From: Paramacrobiotus metropolitanus
Taxonomy: Eukaryota; Tardigrada; Eutardigrada; Parachela; Macrobiotidae
NCBI RefSeq assembly: GCF_019649055.1
Contig: NW_026570249.1
Span: 806,001-870,000 of the forward strand
DNA: 64,000 nt
Reading direction: 5' to 3'
This document shows, piece by piece, positions 1-12,758 of this stretch. A program made the translations under genes and the position numbers. The notes beneath the pieces are model-generated. The model was not told the DNA's origin, did no database searches, and saw nothing but the letters and a program-made list of their open reading frames with translations. Position 1 is the first letter of the stretch, and every line of letters begins with the position of its first letter.

Positions 1-897
1 AATATTGTTCAAAAAGGTTAATGTTCCCCTTAAGATTAGTAACATGGTTCTTTTTACAATCTTTTGGATTCAGGCTTTGTAGATTACAGTAAAAGAAATT
101 TACTATTTGAAGTACTGACACGGGATGAAATCGATTTCATAATTGTACGTTTGCAGTTGCAGACATGTGAACACATAAAACGAGTACGCATAACACACCA
201 TGTAATGGCATGTATAATGCAGTAATACATGCTTCTCGGGTTGGGTGTTCGCACCGATGCGATACTAAAATACATATTTACCGGAATAATAAACAAGCTT
301 CTATAAAAGTAAACCACACTTAAGCTTTGTAAAATAAAGCTACAATAGGCTGATATAATGCGATTACATTCCTAAACCCTCAGTTAAAAATATCATGTCT
401 TTTGGCTTTGATAGATTAACCCGACAATGAACTGAAGAACATCTTCACACCACTTTTTGTCGCCACGGTATTGAACTGGAGAGCCGGCATAACAATGAAC
501 CCGCCCGAGGAAAAAGATGAGGCAATAACACTTTCACTGTCACTTCATTCGCTGATACTTTCACTTTTATCACTAGGAAAATTGTTTTTATATCTGATTA
601 GTAACGCTGTAGCGTTTCCGGCTTCTTTATTGTCAGTTGCTGATCCGGCATGTGATAAATTTCCAGTTCAGCAATAACATTGCGCAGTAGTTTATATTAT
701 GCTTTTTTATAAACTTTGCAGTTTTTACTTTTTTACCCAAGCACACATATGCAAATCAAAATTTTGATAAAAGCAGCCATTGCTTAATCTTTGTTTTCTG
801 AGCGGTTATGCAAATATCTTGGCTCAGATCTGCTGTCTGATGTGATCGATGCTGTTGCGCTGTTGAATCTGAATGATTTATTTCGCACATATCGAGT
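1..897. other. 5' flank without visible gene
   Basis: AT-rich sequence with only short open frames that lack splice context or family resemblance. It lies upstream of the modular secreted-protein gene and should contain its promoter. I could not pick out a convincing TATA box or initiator. Confidence 0.5.
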
Positions 898-3800
898 ATG
901 AACGGTTTTGCTTTCCTTTGTTTATTTGTATGGGTAAGTCTGCAACCTCGTTAAGTTGTTATGATTCGTATGAACTCGAATAAAAGTATGTTTGGTTAAT
1001 AGCGCCCATATTGCTGTCACTTTCATAAATTAACGCTATAGAGGACGTATAAGTTATTTTTTACAAGAATTATAAGTATTTTTTTAATTACGTACTCCTT
1101 TCATAAAAAATTGAAATTATAAAAATTGTCTTGCAGATAAGTGGAACAACAGCCGATATACGGCACTTTATTCCTTTGCAAGCTTCTGCCAGAATAACAG
1201 GTTAATAATACGTTGTTAAAAAATTATAGAAATTAAGATAAGTTAGTAGGATGCTAAGAGAACATGCGTGACCAGGAGGCTGCATACATACGCGTACAAT
1301 GCCTAGAAGAAACATTATAATTTTCAGAAAGCACTTTGCACATTTCCTCGGTTGTAATGATTTTGCATGCTGAGACTTGAAAGTTATTCGGACATATTGG
1401 TATATCGTGCATGTTATTAGTCTTAGTAACAACTTTGTGACACAATACAATATATTGTATCGCCACTACTCGTACTCTTTCGAAATTCCAGTAAAAATAC
1501 GTGATTTGTGTCTCACAACTATTAGTAATGTCAAAGCACGTTTATATAAACGTTTCGTTTACAACTATATGCACAATACCGCAAGAATGCATAATGTTGC
1601 AAATACTTTGTACTTTCGAGACTCTGCGATGAGTACCGGCTGTAATGTTTCGTTGTCAGATGACGATATCGTCGTTCTTCACGATGCGGACAACTTTGTC
1701 AGTGAAACGACAACAACACCTGTGTCATTGCCCGATCTCCCGGTTCCCAACTGGTCTTTCGTCATATCTGACGTTGTGCTTATCAGTTATGCCACACCAG
1801 AAGACCGGGATATTGCGCTCCAGCAGATTACCCAAGTCTGGCAGGATGCTCTAGGTAAGGCAAACTTTACAGTTTTCCGTCATCATTCAATTAATTGTTT
1901 TTTGTAAAACAAAGCTGCTACAATAACCATTATTTTTCATATAAATAATTTGATGTTATGCTAATTTTCTTAATTATGTTTCGTACGTTCTCATAGCGCC
2001 ACAAGTGAACGATGTCCAGGTCGTGTTAGTGGACGATTTGCCGGCTCCATCCAATCTCTCACACCAATACGCCCGCTCAAAAAGCAAAGCCAATCTGATC
2101 ATCTACGTTGTGCTGGGCAACACAGAAGACCCGATTGACACGAATGCCGCAAAACTGGCGTTCCGTGATGAACTGGCCGAAACCAAGATTCCGGTAACAC
2201 CAGTCAATCTCACATCGCCCGACGCTACCAACGTAGTCAATCACGCCACGAACGAAACATTCGCCGTATTGGATTCCGTGTGGGTCAAGTACAATACCCC
2301 GGAAGAGCGCGACGACCTTTTACGAAGAGTTAAAACTATCTGGGAATCATTACTAGGTAAACTACCACGTATAGATAAAATGTTGTCTCATTTATCATCC
2401 AGTTCTAATTTTACTCATCTGTAAAAGTACATATACACCTATAAAATTATTAAAATTGGTGCTGTTTTGCCAGCGGGAATGGCGTTCAATGTGCATTTGA
2501 CTCTGTTCGGCGATACGCCAGCTACCTCGGAAGCGTTGCCCCATTTGATTACGTATATTATTACCGGGCGCAAACTGAACAACGAACAAATTTCCGATCA
2601 AGATGTGGGGCTAAAACTCCAATTCCGAAATTTATTGCGTTCTTCCCAGTATGCCGGATTGTGGCCGGTTGCGTTCGCGCTACCCAAATTGTCCGATGTT
2701 TCCACCACGACAACCGCAACCACTGAGAAATTAATTACATCATCCAGTAAAACTGTAGTAAAAAGCCCGACGTTGTCGGTAAAAGAAACTCCACAACCAC
2801 ATAATACGGGGTCACCTTTCTGGATTACGGATAACTTGATATTACCTTACGAAACTGTAGATCAGCGGAATTTCTTCCTGCAACAGATCAAAACTTTATG
2901 GAATAAAGTATTAGGCAAGTCCATTTAACAAATAAGAGCTTCACATTTTATTCTACAAAAAACATAATTTTATCCGGATTTTTCACATTAGGAGCAGAAG
3001 CGACGGGGTTGGATGTCCGTTTCGTGGACAGTGTCAAAGCCGACAACGACACGTCGTCATCGCAAAGGATACCGGTGTACAATGTCACATACGAAGTCAG
3101 CGGATGGAGTGTTGATCCGAAAATTTTATTGCACGCACTGGAGCGCTTCCACCAGGCGGTGGCGGACGCCCAAGGAGGGGGCCAAAAAGATACAACGACT
3201 AAACCGCGAACACCGATAATGACGTCAAATAATAAAACCATTGGTGTAAAGGACAAAGGAACGCTGCAGCCTGGGACGTTAACTGTAAGCAAAATGATGC
3301 TTTGTTTTGTATCTATACAGAGTATCGAAACGTTCATTAGAATTTTTTTTCGAAAGATTGGAAGTACATCGAACGAGCCCCAGACTGTTAATCTGGATAA
3401 CGCGGCGCAAGAGTTCATGTGGTCGTTACCACAAGAAACCGTTCAGTTAACAGCGGCCGTTGATGTCGTCACGAAACCGCCCACAACCGTTCCGACCACT
3501 CTAACGCTGACCGTGGAAACAGCCACGCAGGACTTCGCCCAACCCTTATCGGCAAAGATTAACAATGACCTTTTGAAGATTCCGTCATTTATGCAGGCAC
3601 TACCTGACGATAAAACCGCTAAAAATCCTACTACGGTCCAGCCGGTGACCGAACCGCCTGCAACGACGACGTACGCGTCGGTCGATGCGCAAATTCAAGA
3701 TCTTATTCGGAAGCGGTTTGGTGGTGTGAATCCTGCTGGTATGCACGCGACGGTGTTTAATGAGAATATCATGTTTGAACTGAACACCAACGAGACCAGT

Positions 3801-6800
3801 GTTGGGGAAATTATGGAAGCTATTCGCCGAGTTTGGATGGATGCCATCGGTACGTTTGTATTTCTTTATTCATGCTAATAACGTATTATGCTGACCTATG
3901 TCAGAATGTATTATGACGTCGTCAATCGGATGATATGGCGCATATTTGTTTTGTTTACTGATGCATCGAATCGTACAAGTGCTGTTTACTGTACAACGTT
4001 AATTTTTTTAATCTAAACCGTGGTAAAGTCGGTGTATTTTTGAAGCTGGCGTAGTGCAGTGGCTTAAGTCCAATGCAACATGCCAACAGGGCTATTTAAT
4101 TCGAACTATACGTACGATGCAGTCAAATAGTTGCACGAAGAATTTTTATTCAGGATCCGAAACACAAGCTGATGTATTTTTATCCGTTGTGCGCAATGAT
4201 TCCGTGCAAGTTGGTCCAGTGGATTCTCGAACCACCATCCAGAACGTGGATTACGTTGTTCTGGCACTAACCCGTGCTGGTGATCTTGATGTGGAGAGCG
4301 TTCGAAGCCGCTTCCGCGAACTATTAGCCGGAGCCGGTATGACGAATATTATCCCAAAAACGGACCTCTTTTCCGGCCTGTTTGACCGTCGTAAAGTGAA
4401 CAACAACATCATTCTGGGATCGTTGTCAGTCAGTTTCACCGATAAAGAGCTGCTGAGCAATTTGACTGAAGCGTTGCAAAAGATATGGTCCAACGTTTTG
4501 GGTGAGAGAATACATATGTACAGTTGTTTGTACCTGCATTCTTTGACACCTTAAAAAATATTTAGAAACCGGCTACTTTGGATACAGTGGAAGAATTAAA
4601 AATTATTGATTAAATAAAAATGTTTTACTCGTAACGGTCTAATACTCTTTTTACAGGTAGCGATGCGACCGACGTCCAAGTTTCCATATACCGGGACGCG
4701 CCACATGCCCCAACAACCGCCATCGCCGGCAACGAACTGTACCATGACGTTTACTATGTCGTCTTAGTGCAAACTACGAAATCCGATATTGACGTCGACA
4801 CTCTTCGGGATAAAGTTCGCGAACTGTTGCCGACGATTGATATTGCCGGGGTGACCGTTATCCCACCGGTCAAGCACGAATCAAACGACATTCCCGGTGA
4901 CTCCAGTGACAAAACCTTGAGCAAGCAACAAGTAAGGGTAAACAGTTTGGTGATTATCAGTATTACTTTTCAATCATTTGCTTTTGATGTTCTGCAGACG
5001 TCGGTAAATGCCAACGATCCATCTGCAGATCCTCTTTTGGGATTACAGCTACAGCACAGAATTTTATTGAATTATTCCACTGAAGCGCAGAAGATTGATG
5101 AACTGGGGCAGATTCGGCAGCTCTGGTTTGACGTCTTTGGTATGCTGAAATTTTTTAACAATAGTACTGAGTAGATTTACCGTAACTGGGAATTTTCGTG
5201 CAGTGTCATTACCTCGTACCATGCGTAGTCGCGCAGCAGAAGATTGATGAACAAATACAGTAGTCCATAAACTACAAAGCAATCAAACTTGTAAATGAAA
5301 ATTTTTTTCGGATCGAGGGCAACTTTTTTCAAGCTGGTGCGATTTTATTGCTTTTCCATAGGTCAGTGTAGCACTTCGTGTTTAATTAGGTAATACTGTA
5401 CTTTATTTGAACTTTACACTGTTCAAACGGCTCTTGAAATTTTTGTATCTCTTTGACTTACTTGAAATAAACTTGACCCTGACATACAGTTAACTCGTTT
5501 TTTACGAACTAAAAGTGCACGAAATTTTGTCTGTAATGATGCGGTCAGTGGTCATGTTTAGGTCCAGACGTCAGCGATATCAAATTACGATTGGACAACG
5601 AGACAACGGTCAGCACCAGCACCGACGGATCAGCGTTGAACTACATTGAATACACCGTATTTGTGGTGACCAAGTCCACAAACTACGACCAAGAAGCGGT
5701 TCTGCAGAAATTCCGGCATAATTTAAGGAGTGCTTTCCTGAACTTCCAAGCATCGGAAGTACCGGAGGTCATGGTGGCCACTGGTCGTGATGACAGTGAG
5801 GTGTTCGTTAAACTCGACCAGCCAGAGCCGATTCGGTCGGTCCTAGTTTACGACAGCGTAGTATTTCTTTACACAACGGACAAAGAAAAGGAGCAAAAGC
5901 TGGATCAGCTGAAGGAAATTTGGGGAAAATCTCTCGGTATTTTATGTGACCTTTATGACATCTTACAAAAAACCTTTTCAAAAAAAGTTCTAAGTGTTGC
6001 TGCCGAAAAACATTGTGAATAACTGAATTGTATTTTTGTAGGATTGAAAGTTGTTGCTGTTCACGTGCGCCCAATTTTTGACGAAGCTGTGCAGAATTCC
6101 AGTGTGCACCACGTAGAGTACATTCTTGTGGCACTGACCAACGGTACCGCTTTGGATGCGGATGAAGCACGAACAGGAGTGCGCAAATATGCCGCTAGTC
6201 GCAATCAAACCGTTTTCGCCTTTCCGGACAAAAACACCCTGTTGCATACCATGCCAAGCACGGCTAATTTTGCTGTTGTACCTTCCGGAATTTTAATCCG
6301 ATATGCCACTGCACTGGACCTGAAAAACATGGTGCAGGTGATTCAAAACACATGGCAAAAAGTGTTAGGTAAGAGAGTAATGCAACGAGTAAAAATTAAC
6401 GAGACAATAAGGAAAGTGAGTATCTTAATCGACTGATTATTATATTAATTTGAAATAAAATATATATACTATATACACTATTTTACACCAAGTAAATTAA
6501 TTAAAAAATATGTAAAACGTATCAGTTTTAAAAAATGTTTATTAACTGGCTGTTTTAGGACAAAATGCGCCAAAAGTTGATGTTGTTGTATATGATGACA
6601 TCATCCGACCGGAAGACCAAGTCGTTGCCGGTGACCCGCATCCCGTTCACTATGTGTCCTACGTCGCCGTCATTCAAACAAGCGGAAAACCCATTAACAT
6701 TCCCACCGTCATAGCGCGTTTTCAGGAACTTCTATCCGTCGGCATGGATCGCAATGCCACCAAAACCATTCTCGTTAATTCCACAGCGACCATTTCGAAT

Positions 6801-9317
6801 TCTCCAAAACGAACACTCACAGCAACCGTCGTCAACGCATCCCTTCTCCCAAATATAACGAAATCAGAGTCAAATAACACAAGTACCTTTAACATTACGA
6901 TAAACCTCCAAAATCCGAGAAAGAGCCTGCTTTTGTCAAAAGCCAACGATACTGCAGAAGGCACTACAAAGGTCATGAATGTGGCTACGACATCAGCAAC
7001 TGTAACGAGTCGGACACCCGCCCTATCGGTTAAGATGGTCATTTCCAAAGCGAATGTTTCCAGTCCAACATCTTCAAAGGTGAGTTTTATTTTGTAAACG
7101 GGCTATAACTTAAAAAATGATGATATTTTACCATAAGACAAATTGGTGGGCTTTGTTTACGTACAGAAGGAAACTTTGACCATTTCGCCCGTTGCAAGTG
7201 CCGGTGAGCCAGTTTCCGTGCCACCGCTTCCGGCCGCTTTATTGATAAAGGATCATATTTGGCTCGTATATAAAAGCAATATCGAACGGGATAACTATTT
7301 GGGACAAATTCGGGACGTATGGAAAAAAGTCCTACGAGGTAAGCCCATCCCAGATATGGGCCGCAGTTATTAACGATGAATTCACAAAATATTTAATGCA
7401 CAGAGAGTACTCTGTACGTTTAACGTATACAGATAGTACGTACAGTAAATAGAAGTTAATGCACAGAAATTAAATTAAATATGATTCAGTATAGAAATGA
7501 CGTACACGCTATAATTTTAAAGGATTGTTTTCAGTCATCTAACTTTATAGCACAGCCAAGAAGTTTCAGCGTGTGCTTATTCTGCACTAGATTTCGGGGT
7601 ATCGAATGTTTCTCTGGAATTCGATTTTGAAGCACTCGATCATACCGCCAGCAATTTACCGAATTCCCACAAAGTGTACTACACCGTTCTTGGGACACAG
7701 TCCAACAAAACCGCCCACATTGACACATACGCCGCTAAGCACCGGCTGCGCCAAATCTTACCGACCGGAAAATTCATGTTCGGTTTTGACGTCGAAGAGG
7801 TCAACGAATTTAACAAACACGCTGCTCAGGGTATTTACAAGGATATTGTTGAGGAGAAGCCACCCAAAAAGGAAATTGACGAATATGACGAGATAGACGC
7901 CGCACCGGTGACCTCTAAAATTACGTCTAACGATCCTAAGATAGAGATTGTACGGTCTGTTATTCTGCAATATTCGGACGATGAAGAACGAGACGCGGAA
8001 GTGGATCAGCTGTTATTATTGTGGAATAAAATTACCCGTAAGTAAAAACTGCCACCCGGTAAAAATAACATAATTAAATTCTTTTGGCTAACTGGTAACG
8101 TATCTGTATAAGCTTATACTTATAGTTGCTGCAAAAGTTATTCTTGATATTTTGTAGGTAAAAACGTGACAATTATTCGTTTATCGGATAAAATTCTTTC
8201 CACGGATGAAACATACGCACCCGGAAGTGTGCACGAATTCAACTATACCGTCCAGCTCAATGCCAGCAAATCGTCACTGAACAAAACCGCTTTGCTAAAC
8301 CTGGCAACGGCCTTTGAAAACGCTTTACGCCTGGAAAAATTTCCTTTCGTTCTTAATGGATCCGAGCTAATTCATCCGGTTATTCCAGAACGCAAATTGG
8401 TGATTACACTCGGCTCGATTATACGGGATTTCAGCAACGTGACCTTTAACGGTGTACCCATCAAAAATGTGAATTTCTCGTCCATTGCGGAACAAGTGCA
8501 AGAGCAGCTACAAAATTCTAGTATTACTATAACACCGAGCTTAAATGGAAATTTTACCATTGCAATTAACAATCATACTCAAAATGTTTCGGCTACCAAC
8601 AAATCTCACATCGACCACGGAAAAAATGTTGTAAATGGATCATTGTACATCCGATATTTCAATGCAACGGATAAGGAAGTAGCGCTGGGAACAATGCGAA
8701 ACATCTGGAAATCGTTGTTCGGTCAGTAAATTACCGTGAAAACGATTTCTTCAGCAGTTTTTTCGATATGACAATTTTACAGTTTTAGGTTTCAGCGAAG
8801 GATTGGTTAATCTGACACTGCTTATTGACGATACCAAGCAGACAAACGCAACTAATTTGTTACCACGATGTCCATAAGGTCACCTACACCATCTGGAGTC
8901 CCATTGACGTAGACCTATCGCCACCGCAAAAGAAGTTTGACGGTTTTCTTCGTGCCAGCAACGCGCCGTTTTTATATTACAAAGCCCAAGGCAACAGCAC
9001 CGCAGCGCCGACGACTTTTAATGCAACTGTAGGTGCGAAGATTTCATAGCGACGTGTGCGGTCACTCTGGTATTATTGAACAAAACAAGCGTATGCAGAC
9101 TATGTAGTTATTCTTTTTGCGATGATTACACTATTTTATGTATTCTACTTCAGGAACCCTTGCCACTGTTCCTATAAAAAGAATGAAGCGGGTTAACTCA
9201 TATCGAGATGGAAGCCTATTTTTACCGTATATTGGGGGATTTCTGTCGCGTGCCTTGGACGCTGTATCCTACAGGAGTCGCTCTCCAATAAGAGCGATAT
9301 CGTTAATTAGGGAATAG
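898..9317 (+). CDS. Large secreted protein of ~12 repeated unknown modules
   Basis: I do not recognise this protein. Exons inferred: 898-933, 1137-1200, 1492-1854, 1997-2356, 2474-2914, 2992-3284, 3357-3849, 4154-4501, 4657-4931, 4998-5139, 5562-5936, 6042-6368, 6559-7079, 7167-7338, 7570-8037, 8158-8721, 8789-9032, 9154-9317 (about 1,880 residues). The first exon (MNGFAFLCLFVW) plus the start of the second makes a signal peptide. Each later exon or exon pair encodes one module of roughly 110-190 residues ending in a W-x-x-x-L-G helix, and almost all junctions are phase 1, so modules can be added or lost without breaking the frame. N-glycosylation sequons are frequent; cysteines are nearly absent, and there is no transmembrane segment. 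The last exon gives a basic tail ending at TAG 9315-9317. The exon at 8789-9032 is frameshifted. Start choice rests on the signal peptide; the second exon's donor (GTTAAT) and the start of module 1 are the least certain parts. Confidence 0.7.
1492..9032 (+). repeat. Array of ~12 diverged protein modules
   Basis: Modules lie at 1492-1854, 1997-2356, 2474-2914, 2992-3849, 4154-4501, 4657-5139, 5562-5936, 6042-6368, 6559-7338, 7570-8037, 8158-8721 and 8789-9032. The shared pattern is a short strand with acidic residues (V-x-V-x-L-x-D-D), then H-x-V-x-Y-x-V strand, a helix with F-R-x-x-L, a variable Thr/Ser-rich insert, a hydrophobic strand ending Y-x-x-x-x-E-R-D, and a final amphipathic helix. 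Final helices read for example DRDIALQQITQVWQDALG (module 1), ERDDLLRRVKTIWESLLG (2), QRNFFLQQIKTLWNKVLG (3), QKIDELGQIRQLWFDVFG (6), ERDNYLGQIRDVWKKVLR (9) and ERDAEVDQLLLLWNKITR (10). The order beta-beta-alpha-beta-alpha suggests a small alpha/beta sandwich such as a ferredoxin-like or SEA-like fold; that is inference only. Confidence 0.75.
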
Positions 9318-9890
9318 ATGAATAACTGAGTGTATGGACTATAAAATTGTTTGTTATACCAAAGTTTATCATGTTATATATTACCGTGCTCGGTGTTTTT
9401 GTTATTGACCATGTATTAATTACTGACTGAATCCGGTTTGTCGACACGATCGAATTGCTAGCTAATCCATAATTTATTATTAATTTTGTTATTTCAATAA
9501 AATACCTGTAAAAAAGCCGAAATTGCATACAGATCTGCAGCGAAGCAAAATACTTTCGCCGGCGCGGCACTTTTTTTCTTCACAGTGCAAATCAACAAAC
9601 GGCAAATCACCTATTATTTCGCAAGAGACAACTCTAAGCGGCTGTAGAATGCGGTCGGAAAATTTAAAAAAAGATATACCGTAATCTGCATAAGAACAAT
9701 CAATCAATGAATTAGCACCCTGTCAAATCTACCGCTGTATGATGCATTATTAAAGAGCATAGACCCTTGATTTGGCTGTCTTTATGATTGTTCAACACCG
9801 CGGCAGTTACATACCTTCGCTTTCTCAAATTTTAAGAACATATTATTGCAAGAGCTAATAGAGACGGGAAGTGAGTGTATTTGTTTTCGT
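9318..9890. other. Spacer between modular gene and receptor copy 1
   Basis: Convergent 3' ends of the modular gene and the first receptor-ectodomain gene. Sequence from about 9355 to 9560 is recognisably repeated at about 13620-13810, marking part of a duplicated unit. No gene seen. Confidence 0.6.
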
Positions 9891-12758
9891 CTAAATGTGT
9901 AAAATATCTCTGTACTGATTCAAAACTGAAGAAAACTGCTGAATTAAATTTACTGTGGAGTTTAAGGCATGTTGGATAGGTGAACCTTGTTGCCGGCTTG
10001 CGGTCCCCTGCAATACATCCGCAGAAACATCCCAAAAGGTATTCCCACCTTTATCTCTTCCGTCTACAAATTCTTGCGTAAGCGGTACTGCATGACCCTC
10101 TTCGTATGTTGTCGTAGAAATAAACATAAATGTATACTCACCGGATGTGCATTTTGTTCCCCGGTAGCCGCAAAGCGGTTCATTCAACGGCGGACTCGAA
10201 CGATTATTCGGCCATACAATCTGACGAATACTGTTATCTAGCGGGTCGCGGCTTGGCTGCAGCCATCGTCGCCGGGCTGAGTACTCCATAACGGGCTGGA
10301 AAAATAGCGATTGGTTAACCCATATATAGTGACCTTCGGTGGTCGATATATTTTTGTCTGATCAAAAAAATCGATTGGATCAGTTTGTAAAGTGCCGAAT
10401 GACAAAAAAATTACAGATACTCTCTTTTTCATCACGGTCAATCAAAGTACAAGTTTACGTGTATACCATGGAAATACCTGAAAATTGCCATTTATATCCG
10501 GTTGGCTGAGAATCCAATCGGACTGGCGATCTCCAGTAGCGTTGATGAAAATCTCCTGTCCTAAGATTGTGTACGTGCGGTTCCACATCAGCCTGGACAC
10601 TGCCGCGCCATCGTGCAGATTCTCACCAGATCCCGACGTTGCCATTTCGTTTAGCGTCTTTGAAAGACATTCGTAAAACTATTTCTTCCGGTAATGTTAT
10701 GACTACACATATATGCTGAATATTTACCTGACCATAAATGGATAATGCATAGTAGTAGGCCATGGTAAATGGACTGACCTATAACGAAATTAGGCTATCA
10801 AAAAATATGCCATGCCCGTCGACGGGTCAGCAATTTAAAATCGATACGCTTATGCTACCGTAACGGACACGCAGTTAGAAAGAAAAGGTCATCAGTCGCA
10901 AGTCGGGCACCTCTAAATCGAATCCATTATAGTATGGGTCACCATACTTTTCTTTGATAAGTTGTTTCAGCGCCGGGGTAAAATTGCGATACTCTGGTTT
11001 GTCTTCGTACGATGAAGAGGTTGATATTTTGAATAGCGACCGAAACGCCAAACGCGCCTCCTAATGAGTGAGAAAGTAGGAAGATTAATGTTCACTTCTT
11101 CAGGAAAAAACAGCAAGTCCTTTCAATCTCCTGTTACTGTTTTACGTAAACCAGGAGAACTTACGTACCGCATCCCGTCCATCGTTTTTTGAATACCAGG
11201 TAATGTTGCCGACACTAGGGACTGGATGTCGAAAAGGTTCAAATGCAAAATACACCTTCAACAAAGCGGAACTATCAGATTAATTATGGAAAGAACTCAT
11301 TATGAATCTCTAAAGCTGTTTGCAATTTTCAATTAATTTACGCCCTTACGTATTCCCCATTCGTCATCTGCATATCGGAAGCAGCCAGCTGCGACATAAT
11401 GCAAACATTGAGAAAATTATGAGATACAAACTTTTTAAATTTTTCTGTACCATAATGGGTCGAATGCGATTGCCCTGCGCAATGACGATAACAACTAGCA
11501 CAAACTGAATAAAAGTACGCCGACAACAAGCATAGCCAAGTTTTTAATTTTATGTATATAAGTACCTTCTTCTGAGGTTAACGTTTAGAGCAAATATTTT
11601 TACCTCGGGCAACAGCCTTAATTTCTTCCAGAGAGTCTATTGTATTTTGCCTGTCCTTGCCTTGGATGTAGTACCAGCTGGCACTTATATTATAGATGTC
11701 GCGCAAAGTATTGGAGACCGATCTACACACGGACATAGCCAGAGCAGCCGAAGGGAACATCCCACTTCTGTCGCTACCCTCCGTCCCATCGCACAAAATT
11801 CCGACTGTATTATAACCGAAATTACTCAGTATCTTGTACAGAACTACGCTGACATCTTCCGCGCGATAAGGAGAAAGACGTGTGAGTGTGGGGTAACGCT
11901 GCTTGTCATAAAAACCCGAATCTCCCGAATTCCTACAATTTCACTGCGTATTTTAATGATTCTTTTTTATGAGCCTTGACCGTACCACTTACGTGGTCAT
12001 TATTGGTATGTTCCATTCTGTAAATAAAGATATTAGTTTACACTTTATATACCTGTACGTGCGTACAACTGCGTTCGTAATGCAGTACTGTATACATAAC
12101 ATCCGGTTGCTACATTATCATTACAAATTACATACATATAAATTACAATCACCATCAATATGTTGATTAATTAAGCAAAATAACGCGCTATATTACATTT
12201 ACTCTAGAATAATCATATTGCAGCGGAGCAGTGCCGAACCACAGTAATAATAAATTAAAATTATATGCTTTCGTTAGTGTACTTCTGCTCATAATACTAC
12301 TCACGCACATCTCACCTGTTGCGAAATTTGCCAATGATTTTGCTGGCAGTGGGCAATCTTAAACCAGGTAGAAGTGAGATGTCGATTATGCAAGTACATA
12401 TTAGAAGCAAAATACCGTAGCTGCTGTACGTACCTGAGCCAATCATGGCCAAAACGGGATCGCCAGTGGTTTGCCTGTAATAATAGCGCGCAGCCCAGTT
12501 GAGTGCTAGTGATCCCGTGTCATAACAGGCCTCCCAAGGGTTTGGAAGAAACCTTTCTCCCGTCACATTCAGTAGTGAACCATAGTTTGTTCGCAAGAGC
12601 TCTTCCCCTTTGTCCCATGCCGCCTTTGCGCTTTGATCTGCCACCGGGTTCCTGCCAGTCAGAGCAAATTCCATTAACGCGATATCAAGCGTTGACGCAT
12701 AAGTTGTAAATACAGCACCGACAAGAAACAAAGTCACTGGTGTCTGTGGTATTTGCAT
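9891..12758 (-). CDS. Secreted natriuretic-receptor-like ectodomain, copy 1
   Basis: Exons on the minus strand: 12758-12434, 12357-12316, 12017-11993, 11932-11604, 11494-11451, 11388-11350, 11255-11169, 11060-10911, 10778-10728, 10657-10478, 10295-10142, 10063-9891 (532 residues). It starts with a signal peptide (MQIPQTPVTLFLVGAVFTTY). The body follows the type I periplasmic-binding-like ligand-binding fold of natriuretic peptide receptors and membrane guanylyl cyclases: a G-S/P-G-x-C loop at exon 1/2, E-W-x-I-P, Y-P-T-L-T-R, MAYYYALSIYGQ, NRTYTILGQEIFINATGDR and the juxtamembrane PPLNEPLCGYRGTKC. In receptor cyclases a membrane helix, kinase-homology and cyclase domains follow; here exon 12 gives a polar 57-residue tail and stop. 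The same tail occurs in the other two copies. Likely a soluble ligand-binding or decoy protein (inference). The exon 8 donor, GTGCCC, is unusual; copies 2 and 3 have GTACGT. Confidence 0.8.

Noticed and set aside
1377-1491. Open frame upstream of module 1
   Set aside because: An acceptor at 1489-1491 in the right phase and a separate signal-peptide exon at 898-933 fit better than a start at 1377.
6722-7048. 108-codon open frame on the minus strand
   Set aside because: Shadow of the Thr/Asn-rich insert of module 9 on the plus strand.
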